Source: Lamellibrachia satsuma | Taxonomy: Eukaryota; Annelida; Polychaeta; Sabellida; Siboglinidae | Direction: 5' to 3' | Assembly: GCA_033239005.1 (NCBI GenBank) | Contig: BSQZ01000001.1 | Location: 33,195,688 to 33,259,687 of the forward strand | DNA: 64,000 nucleotides | Shown here: positions 47,067 to 60,119 of the stretch, piece after piece | How the letters are laid out: every line of letters starts with the position of its first letter | How positions within the stretch are numbered: the stretch's first letter is position 1 | Program-made: the position numbers and the translations under genes | Notes under the pieces: generated by a model | The model's input: the letters and a program-made list of their open reading frames with translations, nothing else | Database searches by the model: none | Told to the model about the DNA's origin: nothing

Positions 47067-47617
47067 TCGCAAGCACAGAGACAGACCACCGATCTACCAC
47101 TGTCGACCCCGACCAACACACATCATAGGCTGGCTCTCCGGTGTCTGCAACACTCGCATACCAATACGTTTTCCATATAAAACCCCGTCATATCCTTTGG
47201 GGTATCAAACCGAGGTATACATTGTAATAATACCTAATACTGTGCGCTCCATAGTAAGTGAAATAAAAAGCCGCTCCATGCGGTGTTATGTTTCCGCTTT
47301 TAAACTAATGGAACGTTTGCCTGGAACCAAATGTGTTTGACTTGAGATATATATTCTGATTACCTTACATTATTTTGACAGAGTTACCTAACGTTGTCAC
47401 AATAGTCTTAGACTCAGGTCAGTTATTAATTATACTGGTAGGTGTAGTTTTCAGCCTACTTATTAATATAGTATGCCATTTAAAAAATTTGAAGTCACAT
47501 TTTGTGCAAGAGATCGATATACCAAATCACTAACAGCTACTTCATCTATACAATGCAAACAAATTATTAAAATAGTTGTTTTGTGTGAAAAACTTACGAA
47601 TACTGAACGTCCGAAAA

Positions 47618-48045
47618 ATGTCGCGTGAGACGAGGAAACCGGCAGAATTCAACCTATATCTATGGCAAGCTGTACAGATAATTTGTTTTTCTTTTTACCC
47701 CTTTGTTCCAACTATTTCAAGTTTTTATGACAATCAGGCTTGTCATAGCGCTTAATAAAAACAGATACACACGTACTTGTATTAAAAAAATGTCCCGCAT
47801 ATTTAACACATTTGAATTATTCCTACTTTTATGACAATACCGGCTTGCCATACATCTACCACAAAAAATGGCGATTATTGTCACATGGCCAAGAACGAGA
47901 CATGCGTCAACAGACGCTCAATAATATCTGGTAAGCATGCAAAGTCGTTTTGTATCAAGTTGTGAATATTGTAAAAGTGTTCCGTGTTATATATCAAAAT
48001 ATATTTTGCTCAGTCAAGACTCTGTATCGTTATTGTCATAAACAT
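47618..48045 (-). mobile_element. hAT-family fragment, inverted copy of 55765-56205
   Basis: Runs of matching reverse complement with the interior of the hAT element: GAGGAAACCGGCAGAATTCA, CATGGCCAAGAACGAGACAT against its partner, TGCTTACC..., and TATTTTGCTCAGTCAAGACT. It is a second, diverged family member lacking visible ends. Confidence 0.7.
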
Positions 48046-48296
48046 GCAAGATGTCAATGGGTTGAAAACAGGAATGGCTTGAAAACTGCACCGGTAACTA
48101 TAAGCATGATGGCAACATTAAAACACTATATGGGCACAACGGATTAACAAAACAGGACATCGTGAAATACTACAGGCAATTTCATGATCTTTAAAATATA
48201 AAAGTTGCTTGTTTTGGCCTCATAATGTAGGTCAGTTAGCAGTTTGCAATGTTTAAAACCAATTTTTTATTTTTTACATTAAATATAATATCATGA

Positions 48297-48405
48297 CGAA
48301 GAGGCCAATAAAGTCCTGCTCTGGAAGCCCGATGGCCTTCGGAGAAGAGGTAGACCAACAACAACTCTGCAAAACATCCTAGAGAAAAACACGAACCTCA
48401 AATTT
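48297..48405 (+). mobile_element. LINE C-terminal fragment
   Basis: Reads DEEANKVLLWKPDGLRRRGR followed by PTTTLQNIL, the tail signature common to RTE-like LINE ORFs. About 35 codons only. Confidence 0.6.
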
Positions 48406-48504
48406 AGATAAATTGATTAACTACAAGCAAGCAAGCACCATAGGCATATAATCACATCATTAATCACCCCCCTATACACTTAAGGGTGTTCTATTTATGT
48501 ATGT

Positions 48505-48612
48505 GGCAAGCACACAAGTGAGCGAGCGAGCAAGCACGCAAGTGAGCGAGCGAGCAAGCACGCAAGTGAGCGAGCAAGCAAGCACGCAAGTGAGCGAGCG
48601 AGCAAGCACGCA
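48505..48612. repeat. 24-28-bp GAGCGAGCAAGCACGCAAGT repeat
   Basis: Four imperfect units. Confidence 0.9.
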
Positions 48613-49417
48613 ACCAAGCAATCAAACAAATAAGTGTCTTTGTCTGTTCTTTCATATCTCTATAATTTTCGCATGAACAGGGACTGTGGGTCTGACATCT
48701 TGTAGGCGTGCCCGGGGGCCCATTTATGTGCATACATTATTTTTTTTTACAATTACCCGGGGGTGGCGATATTTTGAAGGAACCTACGTGGACATTATGC
48801 TATGCAACGCTGCGCGTGCTTTCTATGATTGTTTCGTATTACGTGATCTACGTCAAACGTCCAAATAAGTTCCTCTGTACGTCTACGGTTCGCTTCGTGC
48901 AAATTGTCATACATGATTTGTTGGGCATGGAATTGTCATTGCGTGCGTGCGTGCGTGCGTCTGTGTGCGTGCGTGCGTGTGGGTGTCAAACTAACACGGC
49001 ATATCTCCACCAGGCTGCGACATCGCCACGTCAACGTCGTCATTGTCACCACGGTGACAAATAGAGTTTAAGACGCCAAACCCTGCGGGTTGCCCCGTCT
49101 TTGAGACGCTTATGCAATTTGTCAGACGTATTTCCAAAACTTGACAGCGCACAAATCATTCAAATAAATTAACGCCGTTTCATGGAATACGACAAAGCCA
49201 CCTGCCACCAGCCGCCTATTTATAACGGTCGAATGTATGCACGTATGTAGGTGGGTTTGAATACATGCATGCTATCAAGTATGTAACCCTGTTAACATAC
49301 ATGCATGAATAAGTGAATATGTACTCACGAATGCGCATGCGATCAATGATGCATACCATCGTATGTGCGTACAATCCTATGTAAATAAAACACTGTCGCC
49401 AGTGAAAATGTATTTCT

Positions 49418-49885
49418 GCCTATGCGGAGAACATGGCCAGGTTACCTCTGTCTTCTCTGCTTTACCTCATTGACGATGTTGTTGATGTGGGTGAGTCCAG
49501 CGATGTATTTGTCTGTTACTCACTGCTCCGGATGTAGACTCAGGATCCTCATGAGGCACCTTCCCTCAAAACCTCTCAGTTGGCTCTCTGTCTTCATGTT
49601 TGTCCTCCATATTTCTGAAACGTACAGTTGTACTGGACGGACGTTGGATCTGCATATGTTCAGTTTGGTTTTGGCGTGTTGAGCAGTGAATTTCCAGATG
49701 TTGGTGATTCTGTCCGAGGCTTGTGCTGGTATGCCGATCCTTGTGGCGTTTTCTTTCGCGATGTTGCTGTCTGCTGAGACGAAGCTGCCAAGATATGTGA
49801 AGTCGTTCGCCTCCTCTAGCAAATTCCTTCCAACAGTAGGCTTTCTTATGCTGTTTCTTCAGTTTCATAAGTTCAGTCTTAATTA
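49418..49885 (-). pseudogene. LINE reverse transcriptase C-terminal remnant
   Basis: Minus strand reads EEANDFTYLGSFVSADS, DRITNIWKFTAQHAKTKLNI, VRPVQLYVSEIWRTN, FEGRCLMRILSLHPEQ, then a stop and TDKYIAGLTHINNIVNEVKQ. This is the thumb/C-terminal region of RTE-type elements. Stops at about 49520 and 49445 show it is dead. Confidence 0.75.
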
Positions 49886-50315
49886 GGTGTATCTTGAGAC
49901 TAACTGTTTATGCTGTGTTGCCTACTTTGCCGTTTTTATATCCTTTCCTTGGATAGCCCACAATGCAAAATAAATGTCCAATCAACTGCTTCTGCGCACG
50001 CGTGTGTGGCGATGGTTAGAATGGGTCCTATACAAGGCTTCCTGGTGTAGACTTTATCGAAGCATAGGCAGTGGCAGTTAACGCAAGTGTACCACAGTTG
50101 ACAATAAGTAAAATATTATAAACATTTCACAAATGAAAATATAATGTTAGCGAACCACAATTTAATAAAAAAAGATTTTTGTCAAGCGAGTTATTTCACC
50201 GATTTGTGTAGCGCAATTACTCAGTGTAAACTATTCACAGATGAGCTGCCGGAGTGGCTAGCTTCGTTGGCACACCGCATTTCTCTGTTACCACGCTACA
50301 TCCGAGCAAATAAAC

Positions 50316-50439
50316 TGTGATGTATTGAAACGTATTTATTAGGACCGCATGATTAGCTCATTGCACTGGAACAAGACAAGTCATTGCACTCCGAACTCTG
50401 GCGGTGAAACCGGGAGCATAGATTTTCCCATACTCGACA
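50316..50439 (-). repeat. 3' LTR
   Basis: 124 bp with TG...CA ends on the element strand. About 15-20 differences from the other LTR by eye, so the insertion is not recent. Confidence 0.85.
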
Positions 50440-50612
50440 TCCCTCCCAACAGTAGTGAGAAACACGCTCAACCGAGACTTAAAAAAGTGTCCTGTAAACA
50501 GTAATATTTCTTGATTACTGTGTGGAAAGTCCAAACGAGAGCGTTATAAAACAAATTACTGTTATAAACAAGCAAAGCACTACTGGGTTAAATGTGATAC
50601 TACTTAACAAGA

Positions 50613-51962
50613 TTACAAGTCCAAGCGTTCAGGTTGCTTCCTGATGCGTGTAGGACGTCGAGGCTCTGCTACGGATGCAGCAGCAGGCACCATGTCAGTT
50701 TGCTGACTTGGTGCGGGCGGCTTAGCTGGTGAGCGAAGCTGCGCCTGTTGATAGGCCTCATACTCTTCACAAGACCCGGCCACGTACTCTTCGAATGTCT
50801 CCATCGGCGTAGGCAGCACCGATGGCGCCACCTGATGACTCGACAGTCTTCCCTGCAGCTGATCGACGTGATGGCGTACGATAGTGCCATCTTCGAGACG
50901 GACGGTGTAAGATACCAGCCCAGTCTGACGATGAATCGTGCCCGGTACCCAACTTGCAGTGTTACCGTGGTACCGTAGAGCATACACCAACTCACCAGGT
51001 TGGAAAGTTCGAACTTTGGCATGACGGTCATGTTTCGCCTTCTGTTTGGTCTGTTCAGCTACGACCTTTACACCTACGTCTGGTCTGATCAGGTGAAGTC
51101 TGGATTTTAGCTGTCGATGCATTAATAGTTCAGCAGGGGCTACGCCCGTCGTGGAGTGAGGTGTGATGCGGTAACCGAAGAGGAAGCGTGCTAGCTTGGT
51201 TTCCAAGTCACCTCCATGCATACGCTTTACTCCTTCTTTTACAATTCCAACGGCTCGTTCGGCGAGGCCATTAGAATCAGGGTGGTTTGGGGTACTCGTA
51301 ATGTGCTTGATACCATTGCGTCGGCAGAAATCTTGAAACTCTTCGCTGATGAAACTAGTGGCATTGTCGCTGACGATGACATCAGGAATGCCATGAGTGC
51401 TAAACGACTGTCGCAGTTTGGTGATAGTGATAGCTGGTGTTGAGCCTGACGTAAGGTAAGTGTTTATCCACTTCGAATGGGCGTCAATTACCACCAGCAT
51501 CATTCTGCCGATGAATGGACCTGCATAGTCGATATGCAGTCGCGACCAAGGTCGATCGGGGAATGACCATGGTTGTAGGGGAGCTTCCGTAGGTCTAGGC
51601 CGGCTACGCATGCAGATGTCGCAGGTTTTGGCCGTTTTCTCGATGCCTTGATCGATACCAGGCCACCACATCAGACTGCGGCCTACGGCTTTCATGCGGA
51701 CGATCCCAGAGTGTGCGTTGTGCAGTTCTTCCAAAAGTGCTTGGCGGTGGGCACTTGGAATAATCACTGCGCCCCACATGAGACAACCATCATGGATGCT
51801 GGGTTCATCTCTTTTTTGAGTGTACGGCTTCAGGAGTTCGTTGTCGTCATGATCTGGAAATCCATCCCTCGTCCTGATGAAGACTTGTGACGTCACAGGG
51901 TCACGCGATGTTTCACGACGTATGTCATTTGCAGTGACAGGAGACATGTCCAAATACTGCAT
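50613..51962 (-). pseudogene. Integrase of the LTR element (largely intact open frame)
   Basis: 449 codons: HHCC zinc finger (HNAHSG ... CDICMRS), then a D,D-35-E core (LHIDYAGPF, VIVSDNATSF, HPDSNGLAERAVG) and a C-terminal GPY-like region (PGELVYALRY, WVPGTIH). No chromodomain seen. This is the best-preserved part of the element. Confidence 0.88.
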
Positions 51963-52049
51963 CGTCAGTATCGTGTCAGCTGGTACTGGTACATGTCTCG
52001 GAGCGCCACCTACCGGAAGGCGGCTAAGAGTGTCTGCTTGTGGGATGCT

Positions 52050-53235
52050 TTGACCTGGCCTGTGGATAATCTGGTATTCGTAGGCAGCCAGTGTTAGGGC
52101 CCATCGCTGCGTGGCGACAGCATCTGTGGAACGGCTTTCGTTTCTCCAAACAATCCAAGAAGCGGCTTATGATAAGTGACGATGGTAAACTTGTGACCCC
52201 ACAAGTACTGGTGAAACTTCTTCAGTCCCACTATGACGGACAGACCCACTTTGTCAATCTGAGCATAGTTTTTCTCAGTATGCGAGAGACCTCTGGAGTG
52301 ATACGCTATGGGTTTTTCTGCACCATCTTCTTGACGTGAACAAGAACGGACCCAATGCCGTATGGAGAGGCATCACATGTGAGTACCAACGGTTTCGAGG
52401 AGTCAAAGTGAGTCATGACCTGTGGGGAACTAAGCATCTCTTTCATCTTGTTGAAGGCCTCTTGTTGAGTCTTCCTCCAGTACCACTTGGTGTCTTTCTT
52501 CAGCAACTGATGCATGGGGGGCCAGCATCGTCGCAAGGTTTGGCAAGAAACGACCATAGTGATTCACCATCCCAAGGTATGAGCGTAACTCGGTTATGTT
52601 GGTGGAGCATCACGGACTGCTGACAGTGTCTCACCGGACGGGTGTATGCCTTCAGCATCGATCCGATGACCCGAGTACTGGACCTCGTCACTCAAGAATT
52701 GACACTTGGATTCTTTCAGGCGGAACCCAGCTTGAACCAGTCGTTCGAGCACGCGATCAAGTGTCTGCAAATGTTCATCTTCTGTTGGTCCCGTCACCAA
52801 CACATCATCCAAATACACCATTGTATTCGGTATGCCCTTCAAGAGCGAGTACATAACGCGTTGGAATATGCCAGGTGCTGATGACACTCCGTACGGTAGT
52901 CGATTGTATGTGAAAAGACCTCGCGGCGTGTTGATGGTGACGTACTTCCGACTGTCAGGTTGTAGCTGGATCTGTTCATACGCGTGACGCATGTCGAGCT
53001 TCGTGTACGTGGCACCGTCCCCAAGCTGTGCATATAAATCCTCTATTCGGGGAATAGGATATCTGTCCAGTTTGGCTACTTGGTTCACGGTGAGTTTGTA
53101 GTCACCACAGAGACGTACACTCTTGTCTGCCTTCATTACTGGTACCACAGGGGCGGCCCAGTCCAGTCCAGCCTGCAATTGAGGTTTCTGCTTCCGTGTT
53201 GAGTGTGACTGGATGTGGTTCAACTGATGAACCAC
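52050..53235 (-). pseudogene. Reverse transcriptase / RNase H remnant
   Basis: RT has LDRYPIPRIEDLYAQL, TKLDMRHAYEQI, LPYGVSSAPGIFQRVM and the MVYLDDVLV catalytic box. RNase H begins LVLTCDASPYGIGSVL at about 52380. Frame changes at about 52594 and 52306. Confidence 0.9.
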
Positions 53236-53419
53236 ATCCAGTCCAGTTTGAGTTTACTCAGCCAGTTCCTGCCAAGTAAACTTGGACCGTTGCCAGGCAC
53301 GACCATGAGCGGAAGCTGATGTTGGTCGCCAGTTGTAGCTTCTACCATGACGTTGATGACACCCATGATCTTCACACACTGTCCTGTATATGTGCGAAGC
53401 GTGTCCTTTGTGGATCTCA

Positions 53420-53560
53420 TGTTAGGCCGTGCCTAGTTTCGCCAGTGTTTGTGCAACGTTTCTTCGCTGATGATCGAGAGAGTGGCACCTGCATCTACTT
53501 CCATCATAAGCTTCTTCCCATCTACTTGTATTTGGGTAACGATCGGATCTGGACGTGGTC
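53420..53560 (-). pseudogene. Aspartic protease remnant
   Basis: Contains the retropepsin-type active-site motif VDAGATLS near 53500. The later part (LPLMVVPGNGPSLLGRNWL) is in the next open piece, 53420-53220. Confidence 0.7.
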
Positions 53561-53660
53561 CCGTCATACTGAACATGTTGTATGTCGCTCCAGTTTTTTC
53601 AGATGGGATCCAGTCTTGTATCGGTGCCGTCAGCTGATGAGTGCTGTTTCTTTTCCCTTT

Positions 53661-54418
53661 TCAGCTTTCTGTTTTGCGAAACAGTTGCTCATGATATGTC
53701 CATCTTTGTGACAATATCGGCATTAAGCATCCTTGTAGTGACACTCGTCCGCGGAATGAGACGTTTTGCCACATCTGAAACATGGTTTCTGACGATTCTG
53801 AACGGGTGGTTTCTTCTCTCACTTTCTCGTCGAATGCTTGCGGGCCGTTACTTTGTTTACACACGGTGTAATGACGTGTGCAGCAGCGTTTAGCAGTGTT
53901 AACAGCAACTGATTCCATGGCAAGTGCCATTTGTAGAGCCTTTTTGAAATCAAGGTCGGCTTCTCCCAACAATCGTCGTTGAATGGCCGAATCTGCTATA
54001 CCACAAACTAACCGGTCCCTCAGATTTTCTTCCAGGATCAACTGGGCAGTCAGCTGCGCATCAACCTTCGTTTGACCAAAACAGAGTTTCTGGCCAGATT
54101 TTTCAGTTCGGCTACAAAGTCACCTATTTATTGTTCCTTCTTCCTGTACGCAGAATAGAAGTTGTACCTTTACAAAATAATGTTTGGTTTCGGTTCAAAA
54201 TGCGTTTGTAGCAATTTGCACAGGTCAACGTACGTCAGGTCAGCCGGCGTACGTGGCGATGCCAGGCTGCGGAGCAAAGTATAAGTTTCGGCACCCACGG
54301 CTGTTAAAAGTATTGCGCGACGCTTACTTGCGGCGGCGTCGTCAATGTCATTGGCCTCAAAATAAAACCCTAGCCTGTCCTGGTAGGAAGACCAATCCTT
54401 CCCCGTAAACTCCGGCAA
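53661..54418 (-). pseudogene. gag remnant with two zinc knuckles
   Basis: Capsid-like start MPEFTGKDWSSYQDRLGFYF at 54418, interrupted after about 82 codons. A second open piece (54041-53661) ends in two CX2CX4HX4C knuckles near 53775-53690, with an in-frame stop between them. Confidence 0.8.
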
Positions 54419-54610
54419 GTTGACATGTTTTGAATGCTGGCGCCTGTTGTTGTTTTTCGTGAAGCCGATTTGACGCGTTGTAGTTTTCCATAAATTTTGC
54501 GGGAAAACGATGATTACAGTCTCAGCGTAGCTTTGGCTTCCTTTTTGCTAACCTCCTATGTGCAGTGATGACCACTGATAATCAGAGTATACTTCCTGAC
54601 ATGAAGTTTT

Positions 54611-54624
54611 CATCCTCGTCGCCA
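54611..54624 (-). other. Primer-binding site of the LTR element
   Basis: TGGCGACGAGGATG starts 2 nt after the 5' LTR. It resembles the complement of a metazoan tRNA-Ser 3' end, with one mismatch from memory. Confidence 0.5.
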
Positions 54625-54626
54625 AA

Positions 54627-54752
54627 TGTGATGTATTGAAACGTATTTATTACGACCGCATGGTTGGGTCATGACACCGGAACAAGAGCTAAGTTATTGA
54701 ACTTCGAACTCTGGTGGTGAAACCGGGAGCATAGATTTTCCCATACTCGACA
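54627..54752 (-). repeat. 5' LTR
   Basis: 126 bp, paired with 50316-50439. It abuts the (GTAT)n of a dispersed repeat at 54753. Confidence 0.85.
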
Positions 54753-55145
54753 GTATGTATGCATGTATGTATGTATGTATGTATGTATGTATGTATGTAT
54801 GTATGTATGTATGTATGTATGTATGTATACACGAATGTATGCGAGCATACACACATCAATGCATATGTACATACATTCTGGAGTGGACTGGAGTGGGATG
54901 GAGAGTGTAGAGAGTGGAAAATAATTGTCTGAGTCTGAGAACAGAACCTCGGGGAAGAACCCAAGAAGTGGGACCACAGCAGCTGTATTCACTATTTGAT
55001 ATCAAACAGGGTATCCATTAGCATTGAAGTTATTCAAAGGGTTACCATGGCGCCTTTTGCTTTGCGAAATCGCCGACAAGTACGTCTATAGCAATTCCCA
55101 GTTGCCGCTGCATTCGCCAGGTGGCGATGGCTTTTCGCGCTTTCT

Positions 55146-55153
55146 CTGTCAGG
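55146..55153 (+). repeat. Target-site duplication of hAT element (left)
   Basis: CTGTCAGG, identical to 57240-57247. Confidence 0.9.
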
Positions 55154-56189
55154 CAGGGCGTTTTTTAACATACAAAGCCAGCCCTTTCAGATGCCCCCCC
55201 CCCCAGTCAAACCAACTTGCCCCCCCCAATGCGTGCCCCCGTTCTCCTTAACCAGCCCCTTGTATTAATGTAGGTCATAATTTGTATTCTTTTTGTTAGT
55301 GTGATTTAGTTAATTTTATTGGTGGCAAAATCAAGAAAGTACCAAAGTTAAAGAAGTGCAATATGTCTGCAAAAGATCAATTTATTGATATGGCTCAGAG
55401 GGGAATCTTACATTTTCAAAAAAGGCTTTATATTTCCTGTTCCATAATTAGATGCCAGGTTACTATTTTCATGTTACCATTTTCATGTTCGATGCGTCTC
55501 GAATGGTGAGGTTTACTTTGGACTCGAAAGTCGAAGAATAATGGCAATATCATGGACATAGGCAGTAGTACCCGAGTTATGGAGTGTTTATGTTAATGCA
55601 TGCGACAGGAAGTGACGAATGTAATAGCATCATAACAATAACAGTGACGTATTGCCGAATGGCTTCTTCGTACAGTTTAGTTACCGATACAGTTTTCGAC
55701 CCACGCCAGTTTTCGATCCATTGAAATCTCGCTTGATATCGCGTTAGAAACGTCACAGCGTCTGTTTACGACAATAACCATACAGAGTCTTGTCTGAGCA
55801 AAATATATTTTATATATAATGTGACATGGAACACGTTTATGATATACATACCTTGATAAAACAAACCGACTTTGCATGCTTACCAGAAATTATTATTGAG
55901 CGTCTGCTAACGCATGTCTCGTTCTTGGCCACGTGACAATAATAGCCCTTTTTGTGGTAGATGTATAGCAAGCTAGTCTTGTCATAAAAGTAGGAATAAT
56001 AAAAAAAAATTAGATATACGAGAAAAAATATTTACTACATTAACATTATATATTCAATGCAAATATATGTGTTTTATAAAGCGCTACGTCAAGCCTGGTT
56101 GATAAAAAGGTTGACATAATTGGAACAAAGTGGTAAAATTAAAAACGATTGTCTGTACGGCTTGCCATAAATATAAGTCGAATTCCGTC

Positions 56190-56796
56190 GGTTTCCTCGA
56201 CGAGCAATCAGGCTGGAGATCGTGCAAGCATCCCACGAATACCTCTCTGAACGCATGCACCCGGAGCAGGAGGACGTCATCAAAGACATGAAGGCGTTCG
56301 TGATATCACGCAACCTGGGATCATTCGTTGAGCATGGCGTGCGTGTCGTCAGGCGTCTTTTTCCAGACGAGGCATCTGACTTTGCGGACGGAGCAGCCGA
56401 GCAATGGGAGAACATGATGAATGTGCCGTTCCTGCCTGATGGCTGTGATCTCGGTTGTAAGATGACTGTCAGATTACGGCAACGTCTGCCAGTCACCACA
56501 AGTTCAGTTCAGAAGGTGTTGGCATCTCTGGGTTGCAGTCCACGCTCTATGCAGACCGAAAGGATCGTGAACCACCACAACCTCGTTGTCGACAATCACC
56601 GCACCAGCATGGGTGAGGACACGAGAAACGTCCGCCTCATGGTGGCACTGAATGGTGTGGGCATCGCCTACTTTAACCCTCACCTGCTGTCGTCAAATTC
56701 CTGGAGAAGACCAGAAGATGCGGGGCTCCAGATTGGGATATCTACGGGAAGCGTGAATTCTTGAGGAAATTCACCCGCGAAACGGGGCTCGTCTAG
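56190..56796 (+). pseudogene. hAT transposase C-terminal remnant
   Basis: Open from before 56222. Contains EYLSERMHPEQEDVIKDMKA and, near the end, TERIVNHHNLVVDNHRTSM and LMVALNGVGIAYFNP, the pattern of a hAT C-terminal dimerisation region. A frameshift near 56735 moves the natural ending (KREFLRKFTRETG) into another frame, which stops at TAG 56794-56796. Confidence 0.75.
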
Positions 56797-56926
56797 TAAA
56801 ATTTAGACGACTGTCAAACGTACCGACTTGCAAATTTGTAATAAAAAAAATTATGGGATATAAGTGTAACATTAACTTTATACCGAGATGCAGCCGTCAG
56901 TGTGCAACCATATGGATAAAAAGACA

Positions 56927-57092
<166 letters not shown>

Positions 57093-57239
57093 TACATACA
57101 TACATATATATAAAGCTTTCAAGCATTCCTAAGGGTTATGTAAATAATCATTAATAATGCGTAAACTGCCCTTTTTAACCATTAGGAGTGCCCTTTTAGG
57201 ACATTGCCCCCCAGTGAAAATTCAATAAAAAACGCCCTG

Positions 57240-57247
57240 CTGTCAGG
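57240..57247 (+). repeat. Target-site duplication of hAT element (right)
   Basis: CTGTCAGG, identical to 55146-55153. Confidence 0.9.
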
Positions 57248-57694
57248 GGCTGCACAACGCAAGGCGACGGCTGCACAGCAGTGTCAGTTAACGTTTTAAA
57301 GAACATTTGTCACCCAAGCCAAAGGCCCAGTCGGTAAGTGGACAAAGAAGCCATTAGTTTAACGAGTCCAACAATTTTCATTTATGTGTAACCCGCCCTC
57401 CAGAGATATGTGTCAACCTTGTTCTTAAACATATTCACGCCGCTAGCAGTTACTCAATCCGTAGACAATTTGTTCCATCCATTTATTGTCCTCTGTGAGA
57501 ACGAGTACTTCCTGATATTTAATACACACTGATCATTTACTAATCTTACATCATGTCCTCTAGTTATACTATCTTTCTTGAGTGAGAAAACCATATTTAT
57601 ATCAATATTGTCATACCCATTCAATATCTTAAAACTTCACTCTGGTTTCCTCTTAACCTCCTTGTCTCTAGGTTTGTCAAAACACATTCTTCTA

Positions 57695-57875
<181 letters not shown>

Positions 57876-57993
57876 TAGCTACCATTTGAGCTACAGTTAA
57901 CTGCCCTAAATAGTATGATTCAGGCTCCTGAAATTTAGCATATGGAACTTGTAAAGAACTAATATCGTCTATGTAACACTGAACAGAAAGAAA

Positions 57994-59206
57994 TTAAAAA
58001 CCTAGTGATATTTTATTTCCAACATTGTATTCTAGATGAAACAAAGTTTGATAAAAAAAAATATTTGTTATGCTACCCACGCCACTGTTAACTGCTGCTG
58101 GGAGTTCATCCGAAAACACAGCTATACTCTTTCCACTTAGTTGAAGCCCGTCCCTCACGTGCGTATCAGTCCTCCCAACAAAATAACCCGACAAAGATAA
58201 AAGTCCAACTTCCTCTTCCCTATATAGTTGTTAATTGCCATTATCCGGCAATTTCAATATCCCTGAACCCTTGTTCCCATTACTGGTAAAATCCCTAACA
58301 TAATGATCTGCTTAAACCACGCCTGCTTTTGTTTTATGACTAACTGCGTTTATTTCCTAACTATGGCAGTTGTATCCTCCCTCTCTACGTTATTTGCCCC
58401 TACGTGTACAAAAACAGATCCACCCTTGCCCGAACCCATGTTATTGTCTACCCTCTCAGTTATAGCCTCTATTTTGGCCCACAGGCAAGCAAACTACAAC
58501 GTCATTTCGCTTGTTTAAGACTCTGTCAATGTTTCTACCTATCGAGTCCCCCACAAACACTCACGCTCTCCTCCTCTATCACTACCTCAAAAAAGCTCTT
58601 CCGTCGGATCCATTCCATCACATTCTGTCCTGTCACCTGGGAGACTGTTATCCATCTCCCACCCATCACCTCTTCGTTCTTTTTGCCTTCGTTCATTCCT
58701 CCTCGCTCCCATCGCCTTCACTCTAGTCTCTTTCCCTCCCGTGTCCTCCGCTCACAACACTTTCGTTCCCGTATCCTTCCTTCCCATCTCATTTCTTCCC
58801 GTTGCCTTACGTCCAATCTCTTTACGTCCTGTCTCCTTATGTCCTCTCTCCTTACGACCTGTCACTTTACCCCTTCTCCACCTCCTCCTTGACTGAACTG
58901 AGCTCTCCTTAGCATCTCTCTCACCGTCTCCTCCACTTTATCACCCACATTCCCTCCACCCGAACCACTGGCACAAACCACCTCTTCCCTTCCCATCATT
59001 GCCACAACGAGCTGCCTCAGCTGTTCCAACTCCACCTCTAGTTCCTCCGTCTTTGCACATACCCTACACTGAAAACTAAAACAATCCGCCTGATCTTCAG
59101 CCCTGGACTTCTCACACCCGGACTTGACGACGTCCTCCCAGTTGCTGCAACTGCCGCATAATAAATGACTGGTGGTCTTTACCTGCCGTTTGCACGGCGC
59201 GATCAC
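57994..59206 (-). pseudogene. CR1-like ORF1: PHD-type zinc finger, coiled coil, esterase-like part
   Basis: First open piece (59206-58862) has Cys/His spacing of a PHD-like finger (CGSCSNWEDV, CEKSRAEDQ, CRVC), then a coiled-coil-like segment (TEELEVELEQLRQLV). Further down are SVFVHVGANN and, at 58194-57994, GRTDTHVRDGLQLSGK, resembling the SGNH-hydrolase ORF1 of CR1-like elements. Several frame breaks. Confidence 0.7.
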
Positions 59207-59219
59207 ATAATTTAATTTT

Positions 59220-60000
59220 AATTTTATTGCTAGGTTAGCGTTGAATTAGCGGATTCAACACTGAGAGGGTACGACTCGTCATTTGAACGAATACCTTCTT
59301 GTCACGGAATCGAGTAAGGATTTTGTTTTCAAGGACATAATATTTTGTTAAAAATTTCTCTCCATCTCAGCATAAAATACAACATTTAACTGAATGAAAT
59401 TGGCGAATAAGCATTAAGTAGAAAGAAATCATATTATGTATTATTAGTAATATACTGAATGCGTTATTTATCTCCTTACACAGCTGTTTTGAAGAGACAA
59501 CGCGTGCGAGTGTCGTCTTACTTTTCGCCTTCCTGGCGTTGACGTTTGTAGCAGCCTACGCAGCTGTTGACGTAAGTGACAACATAAGGGATGGTCGCAT
59601 AATTTCTAAAATTCCACCCACAAAGGAACAGCGTTGCGTATTTGTGGGTGGTGATTTGGTCGTCGCTACGTATTGTGGGACAAACGAATGTTTTTTATCG
59701 GCAATATGCGCGTTATTTTATGTCCCGCACCACGTATTGAGGGGGTGGCTGATGGTATGAACCTATACTAAACGCTTTGACACTGTGTTTTGAGAAAACG
59801 TAAGCAAAGGGATGCTGGTATTAGAGCACTGATGCAAACAAATACATGCAGAGTGTGATAGTTTCGAGAAAGCATCACAGAGGAAGCGGGTAGCAGTTAA
59901 TCTACTACCAGCCGTTTGTTGTTTTATCGACATACATGCATTCACCACATACAGTATTTTGTTTTATGGTAATCAATACTTTTGACTAGTTCTGTGTTTG
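59220..60000. other. Intergenic, nothing seen
   Basis: Short unremarkable open frames only. Confidence 0.35.
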
Positions 60001-60119
60001 ATCAATTGGAAGAAGCCAATGAGTTTATTGGTGAATGCAGCCAACGACGAGGCGTTCGGTTAGTGTCAATTACGACAATGATTTGTACAGTAGCGTGACT
60101 GATGTGTAATTGGCATGCG

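Larger units (their letters stand above)
50316..54752 (-). mobile_element. Ty3/gypsy-type LTR retrotransposon, decayed
   Basis: Direct repeats of 124-126 bp (50316-50439, 54627-54752) beginning TGTCGAG and ending TCACA on the element strand enclose gag, protease, RT, RNase H and integrase remnants, in gypsy order, all on the minus strand. A primer-binding-site-like TGGCGACGAGGATG (54624-54611) follows the 5' LTR. A purine tract GGGAGGGA (50447-50440) precedes the 3' LTR. No matching target duplication: flanks are TAAAC and GTATG. Confidence 0.92.

Noticed and set aside
46773..47180. Frames of 99-132 codons in both directions
   Set aside because: 66-bp minisatellite, a multiple of 3, open by construction.
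50748..53893. Plus-strand frames across the LTR element
   Set aside because: Antisense shadows of integrase, RT and gag.
50316..54752. Endogenous virus with an envelope gene
   Set aside because: No envelope-like frame between integrase and the 3' LTR; only gag-pol is present, so a retrotransposon is the simpler call.
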